Below are positions 34,637-46,970 of a stretch of 64,000 bases of DNA, one piece after another. The DNA comes from Gigaspora margarita (Eukaryota; Glomeromycota; Glomeromycetes; Diversisporales; Gigasporaceae), in the NCBI GenBank assembly GCA_009809945.1, contig WTPW01002259.1, positions 1-64,000 of the forward strand. The letters are read 5' to 3'. Below the pieces are notes generated by a model. That model ran no database searches. It was not told the DNA's origin and worked only from the letters and a program-made list of their open reading frames with translations. The translations under genes were made by a program, and so were the position numbers. Every line of letters begins with the position of its first letter. The stretch's first letter is position 1.

Positions 34637-34996
34637 TACTCAGGTCTTCTTCGTTTGGCCTTCAACTCATCTTTGGTTAAATATTTGCGGCGGGTAAATA
34701 TCATACATTTTTTTTTTTTTTTTTTTTAGGCAAGAACAGTTTCACGACAAATTCAAACAAAACAAAAAAAGGGGTGAACATAGTTTGTCGGTCCAAAAAA
34801 AAAACAAAAACAAAACAAACAAACAAACAATCGAGCGCACTATTCTGTCAGTGCCTCAAAAAACAAAGAAAAAAAACAAAATTTAAAACAAAAAAAACAA
34901 AAAAAGAACAATGCCGCAGAATCCACTTGCAATCAAATTCCAGTCTTCTAGTGTAAATTCGAGTAGATATTTCGAATCTCACAGTCACCACCAAAT

Positions 34997-35528
34997 TGTT
35001 AAAGGTGAAAATCTGGGCTAGTATCACGAGATGGACAACCACCAACCACCAAGACCAAAGAAACACCTCACAATATATCCAATATGAGAGGCAGTACGAT
35101 TTGGCAAGGCTAAGGCATATCGGGTATAAGGTGAATACACAGGACAGTTTATTTAATGAGGGACAAAGAAACCGAGATTGGTTTATAATCTTTATTTACA
35201 GAACAAGTAACGACACACTTTGTTAATGCCGCTGAAGAGTACATTTCTCGTTCATTTTATACTATTTTACTTCTAATGGGATTTCTAATTTTTGTCCTCA
35301 ATCCCACAATTTTTCTTACTCGTCTGGCAGAATCACGCTATATCGAATCTTCTCTCGATCTTGCATTTAATGTCCTTCCTGATTTAGATAAATTCATTCA
35401 ATCGGTAGGCTGTGCTCAAGAACCAGTTTTCTACTGGGTGATCAGTAGGTGATCACGGTACCTTCATGGGAACTCCAGCAAAATTGATGTTACGTGTTTT
35501 CAACTGACATCCAATTCTGCCACTAACA
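34997..35528 (-). repeat. 5' LTR
   Basis: 532 bases, paired with 32368-32903 at roughly 90% identity by eye. On the - strand it runs from TGTTAGTGG to CCTTTAACA. It would hold the element's promoter. The sequence inside it starts ATTTGGTGGTGACTG on the - strand, a possible primer-binding site that I cannot assign to a tRNA. Confidence 0.85.
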
Positions 35529-35532
35529 ATAT

Positions 35533-36415
35533 GTACTTAATATATGATAATTATTAGCGCTAATTATTATTATTAGCACTAAGTTGAAATCGTTTGGTAG
35601 TTTGTGTAATAATAAATTTCTGATTTGGTTGAATTGTGTTGTATATAACTACTATTTAATACTAACTAATGATAAATTTAGTAAGGAATGTTTACTATAT
35701 AAGGAAAAGATCTGTATGTATGAAAAGCAAAACGTTTGTGAAAAACTGCTCATTGTATCTCAGAGCATGCATTAGCCTAGCGTGAAGAGATTAACGAGAA
35801 GAGCAGAGATGCGCGGCTCTCTGCTCAAAATTTTTTTACTACCAGACAATGTGTTTATTTATTGTGAAAAAATAATTTTGCACAGCCTCAAATTAAAATA
35901 AAAAATACGCAATCATCCTTAATATAGCAATAAGTTTTACTATTTAAAGAAAAATATACAAACTTTGTCAAATAATATGTAAATTACTGAACATACTAAC
36001 TTAACAGTCGATTGAGATATCACACAGATCAGGTGAATAAATTTTTTACTATGAAATTTGAGTGATCGACACTCATATGAAATTCTCAATTTCCATAGTA
36101 AATTACAATGGTAGCCCGTTTTCAATCATCGTTTTCAGGGGTTTCCTAAAAGGAAACATCATTCTGTACAATGTGAAACTATTTCATAAATAAAAATACT
36201 CTATCCTTATGTTTAACATTAAAGTAAAAAAAATAATAAGCTCAAAAAGAATCTTGCTTTCAAAGATGCCTTTTTGTTTCACAATAAGTAAGTCAATAAA
36301 AATTTTTACTACAAAAAGACTATATTTTTGCACTGAGATTTAAAACCGCTTAACCACACAGGCTTACAAAACCATTAACTGCCTTTTTTTAGATTATGTT
36401 TGAGAAAAAAAAAAA
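35533..36415. other. AT-rich sequence without recognisable gene
   Basis: Only frames of about 60 codons without domain character. Confidence 0.4.
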
Positions 36416-36424
36416 GCATTAGCC

Positions 36425-36790
36425 GATGTACTTTGAAAGAACCTCACATTGACATCTTTAGAATAATAAGCCAGAACAATAAACTTGATGTACTTTGCAG
36501 AACACTATGTAGATTTTTCTAGATCTTAGAATAATAGGGCCAAAGAAACAAAAAGTATTTTGCAAGAAAATTACGTTGATTTTTCTGGTTCTTGAAATAA
36601 TAGCAAGAATATTACGTTGACTTCTTTGAGCCTTAGAATAATAAACTTGAATAAGAAGGGCAAAAAGCATTGGCCAGTGCACTTTGCAAGAACATCATAT
36701 TGATGTTCTGGAATAATAAACTTGAATCGGAAGGAAGAAAAGGTTAAGCCAATGCATCTTGCAAGAACATTAGAATTGTATTTAGATAGT
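36425..36790. repeat. Degenerate tandem repeat with TTTGCAAGAACAT words
   Basis: GTACTTTGCAAGAACAT-like, TTGATGTTCTGGAATAATAAACTTGAAT-like and AGAAGG...AAAAGCATTGGCC-like modules recur four to five times in the same order with a period of roughly 65-110 bases. Copies are diverged and gapped. Open frames on the - strand here merely reflect the repeat. Confidence 0.7.
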
Positions 36791-36799
36791 AGTATCAAA

Positions 36800-38990
36800 A
36801 ATTAAATTACAAATCAAATCGCTTTTTTTTTATTTAAGAAAAAATTGTAATCGAAATATAATTAAATAAAATTTTATTAATTTATTAAAGTTGTATTATA
36901 TAAAAGTTATTAATTTATTAAAATTTATTGAAATTAATTTACAATATAATCGTCGATTATTACAAGTATAAACCACATAACAGCCTATTTAACTTTACTA
37001 ACTATAAATTATTCGAATTATTATTTAAAACAAATTTATTGAACCTCAAAAATCGCGTATGTGAATCCAAGACAAAATTTGAAACGTTTTTTGTGAAGTT
37101 GTAACAATAGAACCTGGTCTGGCAAGAAATAAAACCTATGCAAAAATGAAAAAGTGAAAATACCAAAAATGAAGAGAAAAAAAAAAACAAAAAAAAATTT
37201 TGCAACTTGGCCCAACTATGAAATGAAGATGAAGATGGTCTAATTTGTGCTTCTAACCCAAATCGCTTCTTTTCATCACCACTATGACCCAACGTAGCAC
37301 ATCAAACCGTATAATGCACAAACTAAAAATTGATTATATGAATATATGAATTTTAAAAAAAATATTTTAGAAAAAACTATATATTATATAAAGCATTATA
37401 AACCAAAGACATTTAATAAACAAAATAACTTTCCTCAAATGTGTTTACTATAAGTCTGTTATATTTTCGTGCTAAAAAAAAATAAAAATTTAATTAACAA
37501 AATTTGAATCTAATTACTATAAAATAGTTTTTCTTAATTTTCTCTATATTTTTTATAAGATACCCTCCTTTCGAAGATGCATTTCGCAAAAAGTTCTTGC
37601 TTGTGTGCATCTAACAAGCTATTTTTTACGTCAAGATTTTGAAAACTCCAAAAGAATTATGCGAAAGAAGGCAAAATAATTGCCCATCTTTGAAGGGGTC
37701 GTACCTTACAGGGTGATGTTAGTTTTTTATGTTTTTTACACCGTTCGATTCGTTGAAGCCCTGGTAACTTATTTGTTTAAAGAAAGTTGTATGTTATGAC
37801 TAAGACGTTGGGTGAAAATTTTAAAAACGTGATTTCGTCGATTTGTGTAATTTATGAAAATCATATGATAAAAAATTAGATGTGACATCTCGATCGACTG
37901 TTAATTAGGATATAATAACCGAAATTTAATAAGTTAAGTAATGATAATAAAATTAATATTTATTTTTATTTACTATGATTAACAAATAAAACTTAAAACT
38001 TAAAAACCTTAATGCATTTATATCAATTATAAAACGAAGCTTTCGAAACCTTATGTAAACTACTTTATAAATTTTTTCACACAAAATCAACACTGAAGAA
38101 AATATTTAATCGAATTAATAAATAAAATATAATAATAGCATTAAAAAAAATTTAATTAACTAACTTCTAAAAAATAAATTTCAGAATCAGACCACATAAT
38201 TTTTTTAACGTGATTATGTTAAAACGAAACCCAATAATAGCTTTTCAATCATATTATCTGTTACAATTAGAATTGGATATAATCTATCTATTTTATTAAA
38301 AAAAAAAAAAAGCGAAATTAAAAATATAATTAAAACCTAACGACAAGCTCTACCAAATACTTTTTTAAGTACAATACGCACTGATCAAATAAATATAAAG
38401 CAAAACTAATTAATAAACTAAATATTAATTATAACATGAAGCCTTTTTATCATCACTATGTATGATACGAATAATATTTTAAAAAAAGATTATCACTTGA
38501 TTGATCAATAATTATAATAAAAATTATTATCCTTTATCAATTAACTAAAATTTAGTAGTAAATCAATAAATAATCATTATAATTAATAATTAATAAATAT
38601 TATTAATATATCTAAACTAAAAGTATTTAAAAAACTGACTACTTCCTAAACAAAATTTAAATTAAAATTGGTTCTAACATACCTTCTACTAAATTAACAT
38701 CCCTTCTACAAAAATATCGAGATGACTTCTGTCTTTGGTGCAATTTCCTTTATAAAAATATAATGAATCTTAATAAATACATTGCTGGCACTGCAATAGA
38801 TAGAACATAAAACAATAACTTTGTTGAATATAAATTTAAAGCCTTCCGAACGTAGTTTACTCCTCTCGTCAAAGATATCTAGAAAAAAACAATAGCTCCA
38901 ATTATAGGACGATTTGCCATTGAAAAATGAACTAAACGTAATATAAATATCAAAGAATAACAACCCGAATCTCTCTAACAATAAAATAAT
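36800..38990. other. AT-rich sequence without recognisable gene
   Basis: About 2.2 kb in which I see no supported gene. The + strand at 38700-38980 may hold more decayed helicase sequence upstream of 39013, but I could not align it with confidence. Confidence 0.35.
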
Positions 38991-39012
38991 TTATTCTTTA
39001 ACAGTTAACTAG

Positions 39013-39191
39013 CATCGACGAAGGAATATTTGCTCCCGGCCAAGCATACGTAGCCATGAGCAGAGCAACCTCTTGGGACACACTTGATATTCTCTCTTTT
39101 AACTTTTCATCCATAAAAACTAATCACACTATTGCAACAAAATATGCAAGACTCGCTGAAGTAAATAGAAAAGGACTATCCTCTATAATAT
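39013..39191 (+). pseudogene. C-terminal relic of a PIF1-type (Helitron-like) helicase
   Basis: In one frame the sequence reads SIDEGIFAPGQAYVAMSRAT and continues for about 38 residues to a TAA at 39191. GQ-x-YVA-x-SR is helicase motif VI of the PIF1/RRM3 family, also found at the end of Helitron transposon helicases (usually GQ-YVALSR). Only the last ~58 residues of a protein of several hundred remain. The preceding TTTAACAG (about 38999-39006) could be a splice acceptor, but upstream domains (Walker A, Rep) are not visible. Confidence 0.7.
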
Positions 39192-39725
39192 AAAATAATC
39201 AAAATTAATAATACATCTAATAAATCATCTATAAAATTATCAAACTAAAAAAAAAAACGAATTTAAACATGATTTGTACAACATATGCATGATAAAATTT
39301 TCAAATAAATAACAATCACTATACTAAATAATACGCAGAATTTACAACAACCCATTATTATATGTATTACAAAAATATCTAATACTACCATAACCCATGC
39401 ACATTCCAGCGAATCACATGTCACAAACATACCTAGTACTACCATAACTCCCTGCGCATTCCAGCGAAACACTTGTTAATGTTAATACTTTTTTTGTTTG
39501 TTTTGAGTTGGTTTGTTTTCTAAGATCATGACTAATTATTTTCTAAATTTATTTAATGCATCGATGTAATGACTTATCCAAATGCTATTGTAGTTTTGAA
39601 CACAAAATTCGTCCCTTAAAATAAAATTTATGCAAGAACATGTGTTCAAGTAATTATAGAAATTAGATGGATAATAAGGAGTGCACTCAGGGAATTTTCT
39701 CAATTAAAGTATGAGCAAAGCTATA

Positions 39726-39942
39726 CTGTAAATTCTCAAAATAGCGGGCATCTGTTGCTATTTCGAGTACGTCCATGGGCGTTATTTTGAATATAGGATA
39801 ATTTTTTTGAACTGTTGCATATTATAAGGTCAATTGGCTTTAATAAATTAAATTATACACGTAATGTGATATTAATGTATAGAAGGTACGCGTTATTTTT
39901 GGATACCTTCGAAATCGCATGTGCTATTTCGAGAATTTACGG
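39726..39942. mobile_element. TA-flanked MITE with CTGTAAATTCTC tips
   Basis: CTGTAAATTCTCAAAATAGC at the left, GCTATTTCGAGAATTTACGG at the right, bordered by TA (39724-39725, 39943-39944). 217 bases; the 64-codon open frame at 39815-40009 runs through it and is not a gene. Confidence 0.82.
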
Positions 39943-40171
39943 TATTAAAGTTTGTCAAGGTAATAATAGTAATCATAAGAAAGGTGGAACATTTATGAAT
40001 TCTGAATAATATATTTTAACATACTATATTTATTTTATTATTTTTTCTATCATATAATAAATTATGTTTCATTTTGATTATTAATATTATATATATTGCT
40101 GCAATTTTTATATTTCTAATAATACATGTTAGTTTTTATCTACAGCATTAATCAAATTACGACATTATAAA

Positions 40172-41298
40172 TTATTTTGTATCAGGGTGGAAGTATAAGA
40201 TAGTTGCTGTGATGTCTGTAGAATAGATATAACCATCGGGATATGTGGTACCACCTAATATATAATTACAATATATAATAAAATACTGTAAATAAAAGAA
40301 CGATTATTCTTTAATATGATTATTCATTATTTTAACTTACATTCTTTATCTGGTGGTGCTGCTCCACCCTCAACTTCTGAAAGAATTAGATATGTAACAT
40401 CTGCAAATGCTCCTTTTCCTGTGTTAACCTGTTGATTTTTTTTATGATATAAATGTTAATAATGAACAATTGAAATATTTATATAATAGAATTACGATAA
40501 TTACTGCAACTGAAATCAATTCATAAGAATAATCTTTCTTTGGATTAGCTGATGGTGCGGTACCAATAACAGTTACGGTCATTGTTGAAGTATCATGTTT
40601 TGGAATAGCTGATCTAATTATAACTTTACCGCCTAAATTGTTATGAAAATGAAAGAATTATTATTAAAATCTTTATCGAGTTTTAAAAATAACTAGGAAT
40701 AACTCAAGCAGATTTAATTCTGTCCAAAATTATAATTTCGACTAGAATTTGACCGTTAACTGATTCAAAGTATTAAAAACAAAACATTATTTGATTTAAT
40801 TATTACATACCTCTGAAATCCAATACAGCTACAGCTGAAGAAGGGTAGAGGAGGGAGTCTTCTTTGTTGTTAAAATATACTGTGCGAAATTGATCTAATA
40901 ATTACATAACATGATAAGCATTACAAAAATAGTAATGTATCAAAATAAGTACATATCAGATATCATATATACTTACCAATACCCCATTTACCACTAGTAC
41001 TATTACATCTATACCAGACATATCCACCAGAATATAATTTAAATTTGTAAACATTCCCAGACGGAATAGTGAAATTACTTGGAATATAGGCATCATTCGG
41101 TTCTTAATTTACAATACAAAAAGAATTTATAGTTATTGTATAATAACGATGATGGGTGTCAATGATTACAGATCAATATGATTTACCATAATTTCCAATT
41201 GATGTGGGAGCATCAGACGACATAACACCGGTAAATGAACAGCCTATGCTGAGTAAAAGAAGAATTAACACCGAGAACAATTCTAATTTAACCATCAT
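40172..41298 (-). CDS. Secreted DUF3455-like protein, six exons
   Basis: Exons on the - strand are 41298-41187, 41102-40977, 40894-40811, 40632-40505, 40428-40341 and 40254-40172. All five introns (72-178 bases) have GTAAAT/GTAAGT/GTATGT/GTAATT-type donors and AG acceptors, and the join is open for 206 residues. Residues 1-28 form a signal peptide (MMVKLELFSVLILLLLSIG). The mature part has IPSGNVYKFKLYSGGYVWYRC (21 residues, split in two halves IPSGNVYKF and GGYVWYRC), then TGKGAFADVTYLILSEVEGG, AAPPDKEC and a YPDGYIYSTD tail. These fit the fungal and bacterial DUF3455 family, whose C-terminus typically has G-F-x-x-VTYI...GG-x-AP...C and a Tyr-rich end. Two cysteines (YRC and KEC) probably pair. 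The family's biochemical role is unknown. The first of two adjacent ATGs is chosen. Confidence 0.82.
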
Positions 41299-41490
41299 GA
41301 TAAGTTCGTATATATATCTATGTGAATTGATAAAAAAAAAAAAAAATTATGAAAATATTAATAGAAAAGTTACAGAAAATTAGGGTTAATGGAAGCTAAT
41401 ACAAAGCATTCGAATACTCTACTTATCAATGCGAAAAAGCAAGTTTTTGATAAGTTAGAATAATTCTTTTAACAGCTTCAAGAACCTATT

Positions 41491-41500
41491 GTTTATATAG
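41491..41500 (-). promoter_or_regulatory. Possible TATA box of the DUF3455-like gene
   Basis: CTATATAAAC on the - strand, about 195 bases before the start codon at 41298, in a less A/T-pure patch. Plausible but unproven. Confidence 0.35.
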
Positions 41501-42066
41501 ACGATAGACGTGCCAGTAAATTGAAACTTATGCATCTGCCACGAAAATTACTCCTTAATTAATGCAAGTACTAATTTTAGGAATTAATAATAATTGGTAA
41601 TTTTTGGTAATTTTTAATAATTTAAAAAAGTAATGAATTTAACATATAGAAACAAGCTTTGCTAAAACTCAATCAAACAATCTAATCTATTATCGTACTG
41701 CAATTTTATTAGAGTGAGGGCACAGGGATTATTGGACATGCCTAATGTATGTATGACAGGAGCATGCCTTAAATATATGCAGATAAAATAAATCGGGGGT
41801 ATGTCTATAGTGCATGCTCATAAATTTACCGCAATATCATATTTTGACGATTATGAAAGTAAATAATCGATACAATAGTACGAATGTGTATTAGCAATCG
41901 ATAGAATATCCGTTAGATGTATTTTGTGACCAAATACACCTAACAGGTTTGCTCATACTATCGTAACATTATATAGATATTTTTTCTTATCTAATATACG
42001 ACAACATGTAAGATCACATAACTACAATAAACTTTATCAAAAAAAGATAAAATAATTAAATTAAAA

Positions 42067-42266
42067 CAGGGTGAAACCTGAGTCACCAGCTAGTAAAATT
42101 CGCTATGTAAAGTGAAATCTGAGTTTGAGTTAGGGGTTAGGGTGAAATTCGAGTTTAGCTATGTTTTTTATTATACAAAAGCGGATTTCAACCTTCATGT
42201 GATCTACATAGCAGATTTCACTTTACATAGCGAATTTTACTAGCTGGTGACTCAGGTTTCACCCTG
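42067..42266. mobile_element. 200-bp palindromic MITE with CAGGGTGAAACC tips
   Basis: CAGGGTGAAACCTGAGTCAC and GTGACTCAGGTTTCACCCTG are exact inverses, and the match continues inward for about 58 bases. CAGGG tips occur in hAT elements, but the flanks show no clear 8-bp duplication. Confidence 0.8.
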
Positions 42267-42269
42267 TCG

Positions 42270-43440
42270 TATTAAATTTATGCAGAGAAGTTTATATTTT
42301 ATTATAGAACACAGCATAAAATATCCCCCATAATTGCACTTTCCCCCGCTTCATTATATATTGTCTGAGCCTTATGTGTACGTACAAAGTAAAAATATCC
42401 GAATATATAAATTTGACTACATAACACGAAATTTCGTCTATGAAACTGCCTTCTGCGTACTAATAAAAAGTTTTTCTTGAAAATTTTGGTAATATAGCCT
42501 TTAACCCCAACCTACTAATAATACCCTAACCCTAAACCTAATAGTGAAATGTTTTTTTCTTAGCGAAATTTTTTTTAATAGGACCACATAATGTGCGAAA
42601 TTTTTTTAGATAGTCCTATAGTGTAACAGTTTGAACTTCAGGCAAAATTTCAAAATTAGGAGTAATATAAACTATAGTTTAGGCCGGGCAATATAAATTT
42701 GGCCACCTAAGTTGTAGGTACTGTACATTCAACGCTACTTAATTGAAGCTTGTATACAGTACGATTAGTTTCTGATCAATCCGATAGCACGAGTAGTTAC
42801 TAAAACAGCACTCCTATGAATGTGTGTTTTTTTGTATTCCAGAAACGACCAGAACATTGAAATAACACATCACAATTCATCCAGAATTAGGGTAGAAACT
42901 ATGAAAATAAATTTTTACTTATAGGTTATAACTCGCGAACGATAATAACCTTTATAATAAACGATTATGTATTGAAAGATTCTATTTCGATGCATTAAAG
43001 TTTCCCTTTGAAGTTAATATTACCCTTTCCAAAATCTTTTTAGGATTTGTGGTACTTAAAAAACTTTTTTATTTTATCGATTGAAGAGTGAACAAATTTC
43101 TTTGGATTAATATAACAAACATTAGAATTTTAAGGATATTTTCTATACTTTAAACCAATTTCATATATCCGAGACAGTTTTGGTTTTACAGACTTATAGA
43201 ACTCGGAAATAAACTTGATTGCTAGGCCATCATCGATCAAAAGTTTAAAAATATGTAGGTATTTTAGGTTTTAAAAAATCAATGCATTTTTCCAAACTTT
43301 GAACAAAAACATTTCACATACCAATTTTATGAAAAATTATAAAATGTATTGAACGTTGAAATTGACCAGGCTGTTATCAAGTTTGGTCACGTTATTTTTA
43401 GAGATGTACCTTGCACGGAATAAACATATCTGCCAGCATA
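42270..43440. other. AT-rich sequence with a dispersed-repeat fragment
   Basis: No gene recognised. The stretch 43290-43400 (AACGTTGAAATTGACC...GGTCACGTTATTTTTAGAGATG) matches 14440-14545 and is thus a dispersed repeat of unknown type. Confidence 0.4.
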
Positions 43441-43451
43441 CACTTTACATA

Positions 43452-43621
43452 CAGTCAGACCTCCCTAAATGCAACTCGTTGAGACCGAACTTTGATACCG
43501 TGCATTTAAGAATAATAAAAAAATTGCATTTATGGGGTCAGGAATATATTTGGATCAGTGTTTGAGGTTGCATTTAGAGTTGTATTACATTTAAAGGGTT
43601 GTGCTTAGGGAGGTCTGACTG
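43452..43621. mobile_element. 170-bp TA-flanked MITE with CAGTCAGACCTC tips
   Basis: CAGTCAGACCTCCCTAAATG and AGGGAGGTCTGACTG, with TA on both sides (43450-43451, 43622-43623). Same family as 9427-9768. Confidence 0.88.
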
Positions 43622-44379
43622 TACTGTATCTAGCCACACGATTTTGCAATAAGAATTCATATTTCTTGATCGAATAATTTAAGTTATGATGCATCTAACA
43701 CAAGTCGCGCGAGATATACTCTAGTTGTTTCAGTAATACATCCAAAAAATAAAATTAAATATAATCAAGGTTGGTCAAATCACTAGTCAACCAAAAATCC
43801 ACTGGTCAAATTGATCAAGCAGTCTAGTCTATTAAATAAATATTTTTGTTAACAAAATACAGTAAATATATACTTTAAATAATATATATAAATATTTTTT
43901 ACAATATTTAAATATCATTTGACTAATTTGACCAATATTAAACACTTTGACCAACTGGTCAAATTGGTTATGTCAAATTTGACCATTGACCGGTTCATGC
44001 AATTCCTGAATAATAAAGTAATATTATAATATATAAAAAAAATATTTTGATGAATTGAACATTCTGTATACTAATAATAGAGTTGGTAGATATGATTTTC
44101 ATTTATTTACAGTTAAAATTTCAGCCCAAGCGGATGAATAATGGCAGGGATATTTAGATTTTTCTTCTGTATATTGATAAATTTTTTTTTTGTAAATTTG
44201 CCATTATTATATATGCTCTACTAGAATTAAAAAGTTTGACCAGCACTAAAAATTTTGAAAAATTCTCACTATTGTTAATTATAAAATTGTTGCAGAATAA
44301 AGTGCTAATTTTTTGTTGTTAAATGATATTAAAAATTTTGAAAAATGCCTACTCTCTAGGGTTGGGGCACAGGCATGCC

Positions 44380-44542
44380 CAGTGTTATAAATTCAAAAAA
44401 TTTTTATTCGCGCAGACGCAAAAAAAAAAACGCACAAAAAAAATTTTATACGCGCGTTATATATACGGGGAGCCCTGATATACGCGCAAAATTTAAATCT
44501 ATGTGCGCTGCACCTACTGCGCGAATCCAATTTACATCACTG
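44380..44542. mobile_element. 163-bp hAT MITE with a GGCATGCC duplication
   Basis: CAGTGTTATAAATTC and TTTACATCACTG tips, flanked by GGCATGCC on both sides (44372-44379, 44543-44550). ACGCGCGT- and CGCGCAAA-type words fill the interior. Because GGCATGCC also repeats in the surrounding sequence (44556-44585), the duplication is supported mainly by its exact abutment to the tips. Confidence 0.75.
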
Positions 44543-44639
44543 GGCATGCCCCAGAGGGCATGCCAAAAAGCAAAAGGCATGCCAAGTCACATGACACAGA
44601 CGGTCAATTCTATTGACCAAAAATCAAACACTCTACAAT

Positions 44640-45325
44640 AGCAATTTTTTTATTTTTTATTCTTACATATAATTATTCTAGATTAAATATATCTTCTAGA
44701 TAATTACTCTTTTAGTTAATATTCACTATACAATATCTTAAATATGATTAGAAGATATTAAATTTTGTATGCAATATTTATAGGATATGATCAAAAATTT
44801 AAACTATAATAATTTATAAAACTTTTAAAATGCTTATCACTATTTGCATTTTGTTAACTCTTAATATATATCACACTTGGCAATTAACTAAATCTATAAG
44901 ATCGCCCAAATATCTGAAGCTCTTTACTAATTGAATATTGAAATAAGTACAGTGCAGAACTAGCAAGTAAAAACTAATATTTTTTTTAAATTTATTTATA
45001 AAAATAAAAAAAAATCGATAAATAAAATTTTTTTTGTAAAAATATACAAAAAAAAACAAGAGAACAAAATTACAGAATTTTTTTTTAATTTAATAAATTT
45101 TGAAAGTGCTATTGCTTTTTAAAGTTACTAATAAAATTAAAATTTGGTTACTTATATTAAAAAATATAATAAAAAAAATTAAAAACATAATAAAAAATAT
45201 ATACATAATAAATTTTAAATTATTAACCAATTAAAATTTAGTATTTTATTCTAAATTTTGCCATTTTAAAAAAAGTTGCTGGTTTAAAGTATTCTGGACT
45301 GTATTTTAAACACTTACTATATATA
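44640..45325. other. AT-rich sequence without recognisable gene
   Basis: A/T homopolymers and short frames only. Confidence 0.4.
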
Positions 45326-45329
45326 TTTG

Positions 45330-46170
45330 AAATAGGCTACTACCTAAAATAAGCTACCCTTTTTTTGGTTAAAAAACTTAAACCTGTTTTTGATCCAAAA
45401 ATAAGCTACTTACAATTAACAATAGTTGCTATATAGTAAAGTCCAAATTTTACTATGGAAATCGATTAAAATTGCTTAAGTAAACTTATTTGGAAGATCA
45501 AAATACACATATTTTAAAATCTTTAGCAAGATTAGAGAACATTTTATTATTTAATTTTTATATTTGACAAAAAATTAAATTTTTTAAAAAAATATATTTA
45601 ACAAATGTAAAAATTAAAAGTTAAATAATAAAATGTTCTAAAACTTTTGATGTATATATATCTTGATCTTCTAAACAAGTTTATTTAACTGACAAATATC
45701 AATTTATAGTAAAATCTAGATTTTACTATATAGCAACTATCTGTAATTAACCAAAATCGATTTTATTCAAAAATAAGCTACTCTGATTTTTGTATAACTT
45801 TTGTTCAAAAAAAAGTACTTATTTTTTGGCAATATGGTAGTAGAATTATATACCATATGTGTCTGAAAATAAGATACCTTTTTTGACCAAAAAATTATAC
45901 AAAAAAATATGAAATAGCTTATTTTCAAAATATTGAGTTTTTTAAAAAAAATTAAAAAATGTTCTAATAAAAAGTTGTTCAAATAACACCAAATTTTTAT
46001 TGTAAGTGTATTTTGATGTCCTGAACAAGTTTACTTAATAGCACTTTTGAGATTTACTTAGCAGAATTTAGACTTTTATATATAGCAACTGCTAACAGAT
46101 TTTTTAAAATTTTTGAAAAAAATCAGAGAGGTAGCTTATTTTAGATAGTAGCTTATTGTCCAAAGTGTAG
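45330..46170. repeat. Diverged AATAAGCTACC-family inverted repeats
   Basis: AAAATAAGCTACCC at 45346 and inverses such as AAATAAGCTACTC (45771), CATATGTGTCTGAAAATAAG (45855) and GGTAGCTTATTTTAGATAG (46131) mark at least two old, partly overlapping members of the family seen complete at 4498-4804 and 61440-61990. Confidence 0.65.
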
Positions 46171-46752
46171 CAGAGGACTTTATATGTTTCATAAGGTGAT
46201 ACAAAAGTTACATTTTTGATAAATTATTAATAATTGTTCAGAGCGTAGCGGAGAACTTAATGGACGAGTAAAGTGTAACAAAAGTTGCATTTTTGATGTA
46301 TCACAAGTTACGATTTTGATGCAAATATTAAAAACAAATCAAGAACGTAACTTTGAAAAAAGGATGTTTGTTCGCACGCGTGATCCAAATTTGATCAGTG
46401 TTACTGTTTACTAATCAAATAGCCAGTTTGTTGATCAAAATAGTTTTGTAATCACACGTTGATATGAGTACCGTATGTTATAAAAAAAATTAAAATAAAG
46501 TTTTTTTATTGTACAATACTATAATTTTATTTTTAAATTTTATGCTCCAAACTTACATCAGTTCCCGATTCTCTAGTAATATCAACAATGTAACTTCTGT
46601 ATTTGGTGTCTGTCCGCTTGCATATAATAGTTACTTTTTTGATACATCTTAATTTTTTGATTTGTGATATATCAAAAAAAAAAGAAGTGAGTTATTGCGC
46701 TTCAGATACACAATGCTATGCATTAATTTAGTTTTCAGAAATATATGGTATA

Positions 46753-46970
46753 CCATAAAGTCCCGAATATAAGCAACCCTATAAGCCACCCATTTTGGCT
46801 GAATTTTTTAAAAAGTTGCTTAAATTTAGTAACTTTGAAATACTTAATTCTATTGGCCTAGATTAATAAAATTTATTTTGTATTTAACAATTTAAAAGAG
46901 TTGCTTATTTTATTTTCCTAATATTTTGGCCTCAAAATGTAAGGGGTTGCTTATATTTGGAACTTTACAG
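46753..46970. mobile_element. TA-flanked MITE with CCATAAAGTCCCG tips
   Basis: CCATAAAGTCCCGAATATAA at the left; the inverted right end reads CTGTAAAGTTCCAAATATAA; both continue GCAACCC. TA at each side (46751-46752, 46971-46972). 218 bases. Confidence 0.8.

Larger units (their letters stand above)
32368..35528 (-). mobile_element. LTR retrotransposon lacking pol
   Basis: Two LTRs of 532-536 bases lie in direct orientation (32368-32903 and 34997-35528), each TG...CA on either strand, with ATAT on both outer sides. The coding strand is -, because a purine-rich tract (AAGGTGAGGAGAA) adjoins the LTR at 32903 and a gag-type zinc knuckle reads on -. Hence 34997-35528 is the 5' LTR. The 2.1-kb interior has gag-like frames but no protease, reverse transcriptase or integrase, so the element needs help from another copy to move. 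The LTRs differ mainly by C/T and G/A changes. Confidence 0.85.

Noticed and set aside
38706..38981. 91-codon frame on the - strand
   Set aside because: No recognisable feature; it is probably antisense to decayed sequence upstream of the helicase relic.
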